A stretch of DNA of 32,144 nt from Myxococcales bacterium (GTDB lineage Bacteria; Myxococcota_A; Polyangia; Polyangiales; Polyangiaceae). Positions 9,647-17,712 of the stretch are shown piece by piece (positions within the stretch are counted from its first letter, which is position 1; every line of letters starts with the position of its first letter). A program made the translations under genes and the position numbers. The notes under the pieces were generated by a model. It made no database searches. It had not been told where the DNA came from and worked only from the letters and a program-made list of their open reading frames with translations. The stretch lies in NCBI GenBank assembly GCA_021778125.1, contig JAJYCT010000020.1, forward strand, positions 1 to 32,144, written 5' to 3'.

Positions 9647-11161
9647 GTGTCCGCAGATCCGTCCGACATAGAAGCCGCTGGCGTAAAGGCAGGGGACATC
9701 CTCGCCGGCAAGTACCGGGTCGACCGCGTCCTGGGCGTCGGCGGCATGGGCGTGGTGGTCGCCGCCCACCACCTGCACCTCGACGAGCACGTCGCCATCA
9801 AGTTCCTGCTGCCGCAGGCGCTGGCCAACGCCGAGGCCGTGGCCCGCTTCGACCGCGAGGCCCGCGCCGCCGTCAAGATCAAGAGCGAGCACGTCGCGCG
9901 CGTGATCGACGTGGGCAAGCTCGACAACGGCGCTCCTTACATGGTCATGGAGTACCTCGACGGGCGGGACCTGTCCGCCTGGCTGGCCGAGCGGGGCCCG
10001 CTGCCCGTCCAGCAGGCCGTCGAGTTCGTGCTCCAGGCCTGCGAGGCCATCGCCGAGGCGCACGCCATGGGCGTGGTGCACCGCGATCTGAAGCCCGCGA
10101 ACCTCTATTGCATCCGCCGCCCCGACGGCGCGCTCTCGATCAAGGTGCTCGACTTCGGCATCTCGAAGGCCACGGGGCCCGGCGGCTCGATGGGCATGAC
10201 CAAGACCCAGGCGGTCATGGGCTCGCCCCTCTACATGTCGCCCGAGCAGATGGAGTCGTCCAAGGGCGTCGATCCGCGCGCCGACATCTGGGCCCTGGGC
10301 ATCATCCTGTTCGAGCTCGTCACGGGGCGCGTGCCGTTCGAGGGCGAGGCCATCACGGAGCTCGTGCTGAAGATCGTCACGGCGCAGCCGCCGCTGCTCA
10401 CGGGGATGGTCCCCGGGATCACGCCGGCGCTCGACCCCATCATCCAGCGCTGTCTCGCGAAGAACCGCGACCACCGGTACCCCAGCGTGGCGGAGCTCGC
10501 GAACGACCTGCTCCCGCTCGGACCGCCCTCGGCGCGGCTGTCGGTCGAGCGCATCGGCAACATCATGGGCGCGGCGGGCCAGCCGGCGCGCAAGAGCTTC
10601 CACTCGGCGCCGCCGGGCGTGCAGGCCACGCAGCACAAGAGCGGGAGCCATCCGTCGATCACGGGTGGCGGCGCGGCAGGCGCGCCCATGCAGCAGACCG
10701 GCCCGGGCCAGCTGCCGCAAATGACCGACGCAGCCTGGGGGAACACCGGGGGCTCGCCTGCGCCACGGCAAGGGCCCAAGCTGGGCGTGGTGCTGGGTGG
10801 CGCAGCGCTGCTCATGTTGCTGACCGGGGGGGGGGTGCTGCTGTTCACGCACAAGGGCCCTCCGCCGGCCGCGGCCTCGTCGAGCCCGGCGGTTGCGCCC
10901 GCGCTTCCCTCGGCGGTCGTCCTCGACCCTCCGGCGGCTTCCGCGGCTCCGTCCGCGAGTGCCGTGGCCGACACCACGCCGTCGGCCGCGCCTTCGCCTG
11001 TGGCTCCGCCCCCGCCGCGTCCCGCGAGCCCCGGACGGCCTGCGACGCCGGGCGCTCCCCCGGCTGCGGCGCCGGTGAAGCCGGCCGCCAAGGCCAACTG
11101 CGATCCGCCGTACTTCATGGACTCTTCCGAGCACCGCCAGTACAAGCCCGAGTGCCTGTGA
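9647..11161 (+). CDS. Membrane-anchored Hanks-type Ser/Thr protein kinase
   Basis: 504 residues from GTG 9647, preceded at a proper distance by AGGGGAG. The N-terminal kinase domain (~23-290) has the glycine loop VLGVGGMGVV, the ATP lysine in VAIKFLL (Lys52), the catalytic loop VVHRDLKPANLY (Asp147), DFGIS (Asp169) and the activation segment GSPLYMSPEQM. All catalytic residues are present, so it should be active. A Gly/Ala/Gln-rich linker leads to one membrane helix (~379-400), then a Pro/Ala-rich extracytoplasmic stalk. The protein ends in a short tail with two cysteines (NCDPPYFMDSS then KPECL) that I recall from many polyangial kinases and that could form a disulfide. It is the first gene of a run with three to four envelope-protein genes, which may be its functional partners. 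Confidence 0.93.
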   Translation: MSADPSDIEAAGVKAGDILAGKYRVDRVLGVGGMGVVVAAHHLHLDEHVAIKFLLPQALANAEAVARFDREARAAVKIKSEHVARVIDVGKLDNGAPYMVMEYLDGRDLSAWLAERGPLPVQQAVEFVLQACEAIAEAHAMGVVHRDLKPANLYCIRRPDGALSIKVLDFGISKATGPGGSMGMTKTQAVMGSPLYMSPEQMESSKGVDPRADIWALGIILFELVTGRVPFEGEAITELVLKIVTAQPPLLTGMVPGITPALDPIIQRCLAKNRDHRYPSVAELANDLLPLGPPSARLSVERIGNIMGAAGQPARKSFHSAPPGVQATQHKSGSHPSITGGGAAGAPMQQTGPGQLPQMTDAAWGNTGGSPAPRQGPKLGVVLGGAALLMLLTGGGVLLFTHKGPPPAAASSSPAVAPALPSAVVLDPPAASAAPSASAVADTTPSAAPSPVAPPPPRPASPGRPATPGAPPAAAPVKPAAKANCDPPYFMDSSEHRQYKPECL

Positions 11162-11197
11162 CCTGCTTGTCGTGCTTGCTGTGAGAAAGGCGCCGTC

Positions 11198-12139
11198 ATG
11201 AACAGGGCTCTCTCGACGCTTCTTTGCACGTGTGCGACCGCGGTGCTGTGGACCTCGACTGCCATCGCCGACGGCCCCGCGGCGCCGCCGGCAGCCCCGC
11301 CCGACAAGGCGGCGTGCCTCTCCGCATCGAAGAAGGCCCAGGAGCTGCGCGACGCCCACAAGCTCCTCGAGGCTCACGACCAGCTTCGCATCTGCGCGCA
11401 GCAGGTGTGCCCCGCCATCGTATCGAAGGACTGCCTCACGTGGCTCGACGCCGTCGAGCAGAGCACTCCGTCGGTGGTCGTCAGCGCCAAGGATCCCTCG
11501 GGGCGCGACCTCTTCGACGTGAAGGTCACCGCCGACGGCCAGCTGCTTGCTGCGAAGCTCGCAGGCGACGCCGTGCCCATGAACCCTGGTCCGCACGCCT
11601 TCCACTTCGAGGCCGCCGACGGCTCCGTGCTCGACCAGCAGGTGCTGGTGCGCGAGGGCGTGAAGAACCAGAACGTCGCCGTGGTGCTGGGGACCGCCGC
11701 GGCGACCCCCGCGGCGGGCACGGCTCCTGCGGGCGCAACGCCGGGCGCGCCGTCCGACGCGACGCCGGGCGCCGAAGGCGGAGGCGGCGTCCCGTGGCGC
11801 ACCGTCGGCTGGATCACGGGAGGCGTCGGCGTCGCCGGCCTCGCCCTGGGCACCGTCTTCGGCGTCATGGCAATGTCCGACAAGAACGGCGCGCACTGCG
11901 ACGCCTCGGGCGCGTGTGATCCCGGGAAGCTCAGCGACGCCAACAGCGCGGCCACCATCTCGACGGTCGGCTTCATCGCCGGCGGCGTGCTGCTCGCGGG
12001 CGGCGCGGCGCTGGTGATCTTCGGGCCGTCGGGCAGCGCGCCGGCCTCGGCGACTCCCGCCAGTGGAGGCGCGACGCTCAAGGTCGCACCCCTCGTGGGC
12101 GCACGTGACGCAGGTCTTCTTCTCGGGGGGAGCTGGTGA
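11198..12139 (+). CDS. Exported protein with two C-terminal membrane helices, kinase-operon partner
   Basis: 313 residues from ATG 11198. It has a cleavable signal peptide (MNRALSTLLCTCATAVLW... to AIA), then an Ala/Pro stretch and a Cys-containing helical domain (~30-90, with LEAHDQLRICAQQVCPAIV) that resembles a half-TPR motif. A beta-rich domain (~90-165; VVVSAKDPSGRDLFDVKVTA, HAFHFEAADG) follows, then a low-complexity Ala/Thr/Gly linker. Two hydrophobic helices near the C-terminus (TGGVGVAGLALGTVFGVMAM, and TVGFIAGGVLLAGGAALVIF) are separated by a Cys-flanked loop. I know this layout from proteins beside Ser/Thr kinases in Polyangia; no biochemical role is known to me. Its stop overlaps the GTG start of the next gene (GTGA). 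Confidence 0.85.
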   Translation: MNRALSTLLCTCATAVLWTSTAIADGPAAPPAAPPDKAACLSASKKAQELRDAHKLLEAHDQLRICAQQVCPAIVSKDCLTWLDAVEQSTPSVVVSAKDPSGRDLFDVKVTADGQLLAAKLAGDAVPMNPGPHAFHFEAADGSVLDQQVLVREGVKNQNVAVVLGTAAATPAAGTAPAGATPGAPSDATPGAEGGGGVPWRTVGWITGGVGVAGLALGTVFGVMAMSDKNGAHCDASGACDPGKLSDANSAATISTVGFIAGGVLLAGGAALVIFGPSGSAPASATPASGGATLKVAPLVGARDAGLLLGGSW

Positions 12140-13731
12140 ACCGCATGTCTGGCATCTCGAAGTCGCGCGCGCTCGTCGTCCGGGGCTCGCTGCTCCTGGT
12201 CTGGGCCGTCGTCATGGCCGGCTGCGGAAACCTCCTGGGCCTGGGCACCCTGCACGACCGCGAAGGCGACGGCGGCGAGACCGCCGGAGACGCCAGCGGC
12301 GACGGCACCACCACCGACACGGGCACGACGGCCGACGGCACCACCGACGCGCCCGCCGACAATTCGACGAACGAGGCCGGAGCCGACGTCGTCGCCGCGC
12401 ACGACAGCGCCGTGGCGTGCTTGCTCACCGTCCCCAACACCACCGCGGGCGTCTTCGTCGCGCCGGGCGGCTCGGGCGCAGCCTGCGGGTCGGAGTCGCA
12501 GCCGTGCGGGACCATCGCGGAAGCGCTGGCGGTCATCGCCATGTCGTCCGGCACGAAGAGCATCATCTATCTCGCCAACGGGGCCTATACCGAGCAGGTG
12601 GCGCTGGTTGGCGGGATCACCATGCAGGGCGGCTGGCTCGACTCCGGCGGCTCGTGGACCCACCTCTGCACCGCCACTCCGCAGACAGGCGCGGTCATCC
12701 AGGCTCCTGCCGGGGCTAGCTGGACGGTGAGTGCGAGCTTCAGTGCCGCGGGAAGCAGTACGCTCGACACGCTGACGATCCAGAGCATCGCGACGGCGGC
12801 AACGGGCCAGTCGCTCTACGGGGTCATGGCCACCGGGAGCGCCACGACGCTCGTGCTCAACGACGTCGACATCAACGTCGCACAGGGCGGTACGGGGGCC
12901 GCGGGAATGCCCGGAACGATGGGCAACCCCGGCGGCAGCGGAGCTTGCAGCTCACCGTCGAGCGGAGCGGCCGGCACCAACGGCACCACCGGTGGCAACG
13001 GCACGGACGGGAAGCCTGGACCCCAGGGCACCTTCACCAGCGCCGGATTCGTCCCCGGCAACGGAGGCGCGGGAGTGACTTCGGGCAGCGACGGGACCAA
13101 CGGCGCCGTCGGCCTCCCGGGCAACACCGCGATGGTCTCGGAGGCCGCCTGCCCCGGCGGCACCGGCTGCGGTCCGAACCAGATCGGACCTTGCACCGGC
13201 TCTCAAGGCCTCTGTGGCAGCTTCGGCACCGGCGGGACGATTGGAACCGAGGGGCTCGGAGGCGGAAGCAGCATCGGAGTCTACGCCTGGGGAGCCAGCG
13301 TCACGATCACCGGAAGCGGCGCGTCGGGCAGCGGCACTTCCGTCACGCTGGGCGGCGGAGGCACCGGCGGCGCCGGTGGCCCGGGCGGTCCGGGCGGCAT
13401 GGGCACACCTGCCCAGGCCGGAGCAGCGGGCCAGTATGCGGCCACCTGCAACACCCACTGCGTCGGAACGACCTGCAACTGCATCATGCCCCAGACCACG
13501 TCGTGTGCCAGCGAGGGGGGCACCGGGGGAGCCGGCACCGCCGGCGGAAACGGGGGAACCGGTGGCGGTGGCGGCGGTGGCGGGGGAGGCGACTCCTACT
13601 GCTGGTACCCCGGCGGTGGCGGCACTGTGACCCCCGCTCCGGGGACGTCCTGCAAACCCGGGAGCCCCGGCCCGGGCGGCAAGGGTGGCGGCAGCAGCAA
13701 TACGGGCGCCACCGGAATCGCCGCTCCTTGA
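12136..13731 (+). CDS. Gly-rich surface lipoprotein with beta-helix and collagen-like region
   Basis: 531 residues from GTG 12136, favoured over ATG 12145 because GGGGGAG lies about 4 bases upstream and GTG overlaps the previous stop. It has a lipoprotein signal ending VVMAGC (Cys at 30), then an Asp/Thr/Gly-rich linker. A DUF1565/right-handed beta-helix-like section (~115-260) includes VFVAPGGSGAACGSESQPCG, IYLANGAYTEQVALVGGITM and SLYGVMATGSATTLVLNDVD. From ~260 to the end the protein is extremely Gly-rich with collagen-like GxP triplets and scattered cysteine pairs. Probable role: cell-surface structural or binding protein. The assignment to a fold is by sequence rhythm only. Confidence 0.85.
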   Translation: MNRMSGISKSRALVVRGSLLLVWAVVMAGCGNLLGLGTLHDREGDGGETAGDASGDGTTTDTGTTADGTTDAPADNSTNEAGADVVAAHDSAVACLLTVPNTTAGVFVAPGGSGAACGSESQPCGTIAEALAVIAMSSGTKSIIYLANGAYTEQVALVGGITMQGGWLDSGGSWTHLCTATPQTGAVIQAPAGASWTVSASFSAAGSSTLDTLTIQSIATAATGQSLYGVMATGSATTLVLNDVDINVAQGGTGAAGMPGTMGNPGGSGACSSPSSGAAGTNGTTGGNGTDGKPGPQGTFTSAGFVPGNGGAGVTSGSDGTNGAVGLPGNTAMVSEAACPGGTGCGPNQIGPCTGSQGLCGSFGTGGTIGTEGLGGGSSIGVYAWGASVTITGSGASGSGTSVTLGGGGTGGAGGPGGPGGMGTPAQAGAAGQYAATCNTHCVGTTCNCIMPQTTSCASEGGTGGAGTAGGNGGTGGGGGGGGGGDSYCWYPGGGGTVTPAPGTSCKPGSPGPGGKGGGSSNTGATGIAAP

Positions 13732-13747
13732 GCGAGGGGCGGTCGGG

Positions 13748-15316
13748 TTGGGCTTTCTCCTGAACCCCGCGATCCCCGTTCTCGCCTGCCTGCTCTGCGG
13801 GTGCTCGACGTCGGGCACCTGGGCGACTGCGAACCAGAACGACGAGGGCTCCAGATTGCCCCCCCTGGACGCGGGTCCCGGGGTCGATGGCACCGTCGTG
13901 CCGGGTGACGCCGCCGCGGATGCCGCGCTCGAGGGCTCACCGGCCGACAGTGCCGGCGCGCCCTCGGTCGTGCTCTCGCTACTCGTGTCGACCGGCTCGC
14001 TGGTGCCGGCATTCGATCCGAAGCTCACCGACTACGCAATGACGTCGCTCAACTCCATCTACCCCATCCAGGTCACAGCGACCGCCAGCGATCCCTCGGC
14101 GCCGCTGGTCATCCACGGTGCGCCTGCGCAGAGCGGGGTGCCCAGCACGTTCAAGCTCGCCGCGGGCGAGGACTTCACCGTGGGCCTCTCTTCGGGACCC
14201 GTGTACACCGTGCACTACCTGCCACCCAACTGGCCCGCGTACACCGTCACGACGGGTCCCGACGGGGGCGCCGACGGTGGTCCCGTCGCCGGGACCGAGG
14301 ACGTACTGATGACGACGCTGAGCTACCAGCTCATCGTCGACCGCAGCGGCGCGCCCCTCTACTACCGCACGTTCGCGCCGTCGGTCGTCTTCGACTTCCA
14401 GCCCTTCACGCTGCCGGACGGGGGGCTCGCATATGCGGCGGAGGTGGGACCTTCGCCGATGGTCAGCTGGATCGACGGCGTGGCGCACGTCATCGACTCG
14501 CAGTTCCGCGACGTGGCCGATCTGCAGCTGCCGGCCCACGGCAGCCACGGCCAGCTGCCCGCGGAGGGGCACGACTTCATCCTGCTCGACACCGACCACT
14601 ACGTGGCGGACTCGTACGTCGAGCAGACCGTCGATCTGAGCGGGATGAACGCCGCGTGGAGCGCGCAATCTCTGGTCGCCAACGTCGTGGTCGAGGAGGT
14701 GGTGTCGGGCGTGGTCGTGTTCGAGTGGGACAGCGCGAACCACCCATCGCTCTATGCGGACAGCACCTACGACAACCAGTTCAAAGCGGGCGTCCTGTCG
14801 GACTACCTGCACTTGAACTCGATGTGCATCGATCTGGCCGACGGCAACTTCATCTTCTCCTTCCGCAACACGAGCTCCATCGTGAAGGTGGACCGCGCCA
14901 CGGGCGCCATCCTGTGGACCCTGGGAGGCAAGGAGGACGACTTCGGTCTCACCGGAAGTCAGGTGTTTGCGTACCAGCACTACGTGCGGACGCAGCCCGA
15001 CGGCTCGCTCTGGGTCTTCGACAACGGGAGCGCGGCCCCCGCGCGCATCGTGTCGTTCGTGCTGGACGAGGTGAACAAGAAGGTCGTCTCGTTCACCGAC
15101 GTGTACGACCAGCCGTCGGGCCAGCCCTGGGCGCAACTCATGGGCTCGTACGCCAACCTGGGCGCGAGCCGCTACTTGTTCGGCTGGGGCGAGTGGCTCG
15201 ATGGCACGGTCGCGCCGGGGACGACCGAGGTCTCGAACGGGGCGGTGGTGTGGAGCCTGACCTTCGAGGCGGCCGAGACCTTCACGTACCGCGCGTTGCC
15301 GATACCGGCGTTGTAG
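13748..15316 (+). CDS. Arylsulfotransferase (ASST)-family lipoprotein with N-terminal cadherin-like sandwich
   Basis: 522 residues if started at TTG 13748, which gives a lipoprotein signal MGFLLNPAIPVLACLLCGC (Cys19). No ATG offers a signal peptide. Residues ~75-170 form a cadherin-like beta-sandwich (LVSTGSLVPAFDPKLTDYAM; FTVGLSSGPVYTVHYLPP). From ~190 onward is an ASST-type beta-propeller: LIVDRSGAPLYYRTF, the GHDFILLDTDHYV segment, DYLHLNSMCIDLADGNFIFS, SFRNTSSIVKVD, AILWTLGGKEDDF and AYQHYVRTQPDGSLWVFDNG. The conserved His/Arg positions typical of the family (HLNS, SFRN, QHYV) are present. ASST enzymes transfer sulfate between phenolic compounds in the envelope; activity here is inferred. 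It starts 16 bp after the beta-helix gene and is probably cotranscribed with the kinase. Confidence 0.85.
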   Translation: MGFLLNPAIPVLACLLCGCSTSGTWATANQNDEGSRLPPLDAGPGVDGTVVPGDAAADAALEGSPADSAGAPSVVLSLLVSTGSLVPAFDPKLTDYAMTSLNSIYPIQVTATASDPSAPLVIHGAPAQSGVPSTFKLAAGEDFTVGLSSGPVYTVHYLPPNWPAYTVTTGPDGGADGGPVAGTEDVLMTTLSYQLIVDRSGAPLYYRTFAPSVVFDFQPFTLPDGGLAYAAEVGPSPMVSWIDGVAHVIDSQFRDVADLQLPAHGSHGQLPAEGHDFILLDTDHYVADSYVEQTVDLSGMNAAWSAQSLVANVVVEEVVSGVVVFEWDSANHPSLYADSTYDNQFKAGVLSDYLHLNSMCIDLADGNFIFSFRNTSSIVKVDRATGAILWTLGGKEDDFGLTGSQVFAYQHYVRTQPDGSLWVFDNGSAAPARIVSFVLDEVNKKVVSFTDVYDQPSGQPWAQLMGSYANLGASRYLFGWGEWLDGTVAPGTTEVSNGAVVWSLTFEAAETFTYRALPIPAL

Positions 15317-15356
15317 CGGGTGCTGCCCCTGCGCTCCGTTGCTAGAGAGTCTGCAG

Positions 15357-15902
15357 ATGATCCGGGCCTTCCTCACGTTCTGCCTGGCGGCCAGCGCCTT
15401 CGCCTTCCTCGCTCCCGCGTGCAACGGCTCCCCGGGGGCCGCGCGATCAGACTCTGGCGCCGACCAGAGCGCCGCCGACACCGGCGCGGTCGAGACGGGA
15501 TCGCCGGAAGGCGAGTCGAACGACACCGGCGTCCCCGCCGACTCCGCCGCCGCAGCCGAAACGGGCCTCGTGGGCGACGGCGGGTCTGCGACCGACGGCG
15601 GAGGCGACGGCGCCCTGGCCGCATGCCAGCAGGCCTGCGAGACGAGCGACATGGAGGGCTTCGACAAGTTCGTCGTCGACGCGCTCGACTCCTGCGCCTG
15701 CGCGGCCGGATCGCCGTGCAGCGCCGACTGCACCGCCGAGTGCGCAGACGCCTCCTCACTGAGGATGGGCTCCACCTGCGCCACGTGCCTTCGCACCCAG
15801 ATCGGCACGTCCCCGCGCCCCGTATGCGTGACCACCGCCGGGACGCTGTGTTTCGGCGACAGCACGTGCGACTCGTTCCTGAGCTGCGTCCAGGGCTGCT
15901 GA
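15357..15902 (+). CDS. Small Cys-rich lipoprotein
   Basis: 181 residues from ATG 15357, with AGAGAG about 7 bases upstream. The signal peptide MIRAFLTFCLAASAFAFLAP leads to a likely lipid-bearing Cys at 22. A ~75-residue Asp/Ala/Gly/Thr linker is followed by a compact C-terminal domain with many cysteines (ACQQACETSDM, DSCACAAGSPCSADCTAEC, STCATCLRTQI, CVTTAGTLCFGDSTCDSFL, CVQGC) that should form several disulfides. Such Cys-rich lipoproteins are common in Polyangia and have no assigned role. It is the last gene of the plus-strand run that starts with the Ser/Thr kinase, 40 bp after the ASST gene. Confidence 0.8.
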   Translation: MIRAFLTFCLAASAFAFLAPACNGSPGAARSDSGADQSAADTGAVETGSPEGESNDTGVPADSAAAAETGLVGDGGSATDGGGDGALAACQQACETSDMEGFDKFVVDALDSCACAAGSPCSADCTAECADASSLRMGSTCATCLRTQIGTSPRPVCVTTAGTLCFGDSTCDSFLSCVQGC

Positions 15903-16278
15903 GGAAAGACGCAAGCGATGGACACACGACTCTCCCGCGGCGCAGGTAGCGCTCGACCCGGCGATCGGACGCACCACGCCTGAACCAGCGAGACACGAGG
16001 CCTCGATCGCGAACGATGCAGCCTTGATCCTCGGCCAAGCGTGCGATCGGTCGGGATCCAGGGCGACACCGGGCCCGATCGAGCCTTGGTGATCGAGCGA
16101 TGCGGGGTGCGATCGGTCCCGATCGAGCCCTGGTGATCGCGCGGTGCAAGGTGAGATCGGCCCCGCTGCAAGGCTCGATCGGGTGCCCGGAGCCGGTGTC
16201 GCGACTCGCCGAGCACCTCGGAGGCGCTCGTGGCCGTGGCGGCGCGCGCGAGCCACGCGAGCCAGGTGTCGAGCATCG
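15903..16278. other. Gene-free stretch with GATCG-rich degenerate repeats
   Basis: No convincing gene on either strand between the Cys-rich lipoprotein and the first 109-bp repeat. The central part, 15995-16180, is full of CGATCG/GATCG motifs arranged in a loose tandem pattern (see the 44-bp repeat). Open frames here are long only because the repeats lack stops. Confidence 0.6.
16074..16161 (+). repeat. 44-bp tandem duplication, degenerate
   Basis: Two adjacent 44-base units, 16074-16117 and 16118-16161, agree at 37 of 44 positions. Both start CCCGATCGAGCC, then C/TTGGTGATCG, and end GATCGG. A further diverged copy seems to precede them (AGCCTTGATC ... TGCGATCGGTC, about 16019-16052). The repeat lies in non-coding DNA 120 bp before the first 109-bp repeat. 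Confidence 0.6.
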
Positions 16279-16387
16279 CCAATCTGTCCAATCTGTCCGC
16301 GGGGTGCCACACACCGTTCGTCTTGTGACAGTCCAGGGGCCTTCGGCGCGGCTTGGACGCCGATCGGGCCGAGCTTCGCCTACTCGC
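16279..16387 (+). repeat. 109-bp direct repeat, copy 1
   Basis: This 109-base segment recurs in the same orientation at 17713-17821 with 3 mismatches. It opens with a 9-base tandem (CCAATCTGT twice, then CC), contains the near-palindromic core CACACACCGTTCGTCTTGTG and ends CGCCTACTCGC. The right flank continues with two more TACTCGCC copies. It is not inside a recognisable gene. It may be a recombination or attachment site, or the end of a small mobile element. Confidence 0.85.
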
Positions 16388-16529
16388 CTCGCCCTACTCG
16401 CCGCCTACTCGCCGGAACACAGACGGAACACCTACCGGGACTGGGGGGCCGGCTGGGGCAACCTGGCCGGCCTACCCGACCGTGGTCTACTTGGCGCGTC
16501 GTCGAGCTCGACGTCGACCACGGCTGGCG

Positions 16530-16760
16530 CTGGTGCAGCAGGTCATCGAGAAGAACGAGGGGCAGGCGACCGAGCTGGTCGCCCAGGCGGGGCTTCACCT
16601 GGCCAAGCCGACGACGCACGGTCCGCAGCCGCTCGAGGCCCGCCCCGGCAATGTGAGCGGCGAGGTGAGCTACCTCGTCCCCTCGGCGGGCGGGGGCGCG
16701 CACACCCACCACGGCATCACCGGCGGCTGGAGCCAGCCCATCTCGTTCGTGGTGCGGTAG
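16530..16760 (+). pseudogene. C-terminal remnant of an FN3-like surface protein
   Basis: One plus-strand frame reads LALVQQVIEKNEGQATELVA, then QAGLHLAKPTTHGPQPLEAR, GNVSGEVSYLVPSAG and WSQPISFVVR before TAG 16758-16760. The end WSQPISFVV is typical of fibronectin-III-like domains in polyangial secreted or phage-associated proteins, and the helical start matches the same family in my recollection. The expected middle of the FN3 fold is too short, and the 5' part dissolves into unrelated sequence, so this is a decayed gene. It lies between the two 109-bp repeats. Confidence 0.45.
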
Positions 16761-16786
16761 GGACTCGCCTTCCGCGCCAAACGGTT

Positions 16787-17425
16787 TCATCGAACCGCGG
16801 TGGCTCGGCAGGTTCGACCTCGCGACCGGCTGCGGACGTAGAGAGCGATCTCGTAGCCCAGTTGCTCGGCGGCGTCCTTGAGACGCCGCGACAGCGAGCC
16901 GTCCCAGTCGGTGAGGTCGTCCCGCGTGGTGCTCGACGACGTCTGCTCGACCTGCTCGAGGAGGCGGCCGCGCGTGTCCGAGAGCGTGACGACGGCAGTC
17001 ATCCGAGTCGTCCACGTGTAGACCGTCTCGAAGTCGCTGCCCACGTCCTTCTCGCGCAGTTTGCAGAGCACGACCCTGGTCAGCCTCACGCTGACGCGCG
17101 GCGACGGATCGCCCGCAGCCGCCGTGTCGGTGATGGTCAGCCCGTGGGAGGTCGCCTCGCGCCACAGTCCGGCGCGAACGCTCGCGAGCGCGCTCGCGAG
17201 ATCGCCGGGGCCTCTGGGCACCAGCTCGTCGGAGCAGTCGTTTCGTGCCCGGGCCTCGACTCCGTCGGCGGTGATCGTCGCCAGCACGAAGTGCGTGTCC
17301 CCCTCGAAGGCGTTCGTGTCGGCGGCCGCGAGCACGCGGTCGGGCGGGAAACATGGCGTCCACCCGCAACCGGCGAGCGACGCGACGAGGCAGGCGGCGG
17401 CCAAGCGCGGGATGCAGGCTCGCAT
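16787..17425 (-). CDS. Lipoprotein of unknown function
   Basis: 212 residues from ATG 17425 (a TTG at 17434 is possible). The N-terminus is a lipoprotein signal MRACIPRLAAACLVASLAGC with Cys20. The remainder is a soluble alpha/beta domain with THFVLATITADGVEARARND, VSVRLTRVVLCKLREKDVG, TAVVTLSDTRGRLLEQVEQT and SLSRRLKDAAEQLGYEIALY. It resembles the LPS-assembly/penicillin-binding-activator type of small periplasmic fold in style, but I do not recognise the family. Codon usage is typical of the window. It is the only apparently intact gene inside the segment bounded by the two 109-bp repeats and is transcribed against its neighbours. Confidence 0.75.
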   Translation of the reverse strand: MRACIPRLAAACLVASLAGCGWTPCFPPDRVLAAADTNAFEGDTHFVLATITADGVEARARNDCSDELVPRGPGDLASALASVRAGLWREATSHGLTITDTAAAGDPSPRVSVRLTRVVLCKLREKDVGSDFETVYTWTTRMTAVVTLSDTRGRLLEQVEQTSSSTTRDDLTDWDGSLSRRLKDAAEQLGYEIALYVRSRSRGRTCRATAVR

Positions 17426-17571
17426 CGCGAGCAACCTACCACGTGCCCATCCGCCGTATCTGCCGACAATGATGACGACTCCCGGCCTGCGACGCAGGGT
17501 GACCCATCAGCGACACCGGGATGACTCGCGCGAGCGCGCCCCGCACACTCGGGCGCGACGGGAGGTGAGCG

Positions 17572-17711
17572 ATGGCGCATGGGCGGAGGCCCCACGACGA
17601 GGTCGAGGCCCGACGGTGTCTGCTGGCGGCGAAGCGTGCGGGTCGTAGCGCGGGCGAGTGGGCGCGGGCGCACGGCATCGACGGTCGGTCGTTGCACGCG
17701 TGGCTGGTGAA
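17572..17711 (+). pseudogene. N-terminal remnant of an IS66-type TnpA-like protein
   Basis: ATG 17572 opens 46 residues rich in Arg/Ala with a helix-turn-helix pattern: VEARRCLLAAKRAGRSAGEW then ARAHGIDGRSLHAWLVN. This is the pattern of the small HTH accessory protein of IS66-family elements. At 17712 the frame is interrupted by the second 109-bp repeat, so the remainder is lost. It shows that a transposable element once lay here. Confidence 0.5.
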
Positions 17712-17712
17712 T

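Noticed and set aside
12890-13730. CRISPR-like or minisatellite array in the Gly-rich gene
   Set aside because: Repetition is at the level of Gly codons (GGC/GGA) within one open frame; no constant repeat-spacer structure.
13979-16312. 777-codon minus-strand open frame over the ASST gene and repeat region
   Set aside because: Shadow of the ASST gene plus translation of GATCG-rich repeats; composition is not protein-like.
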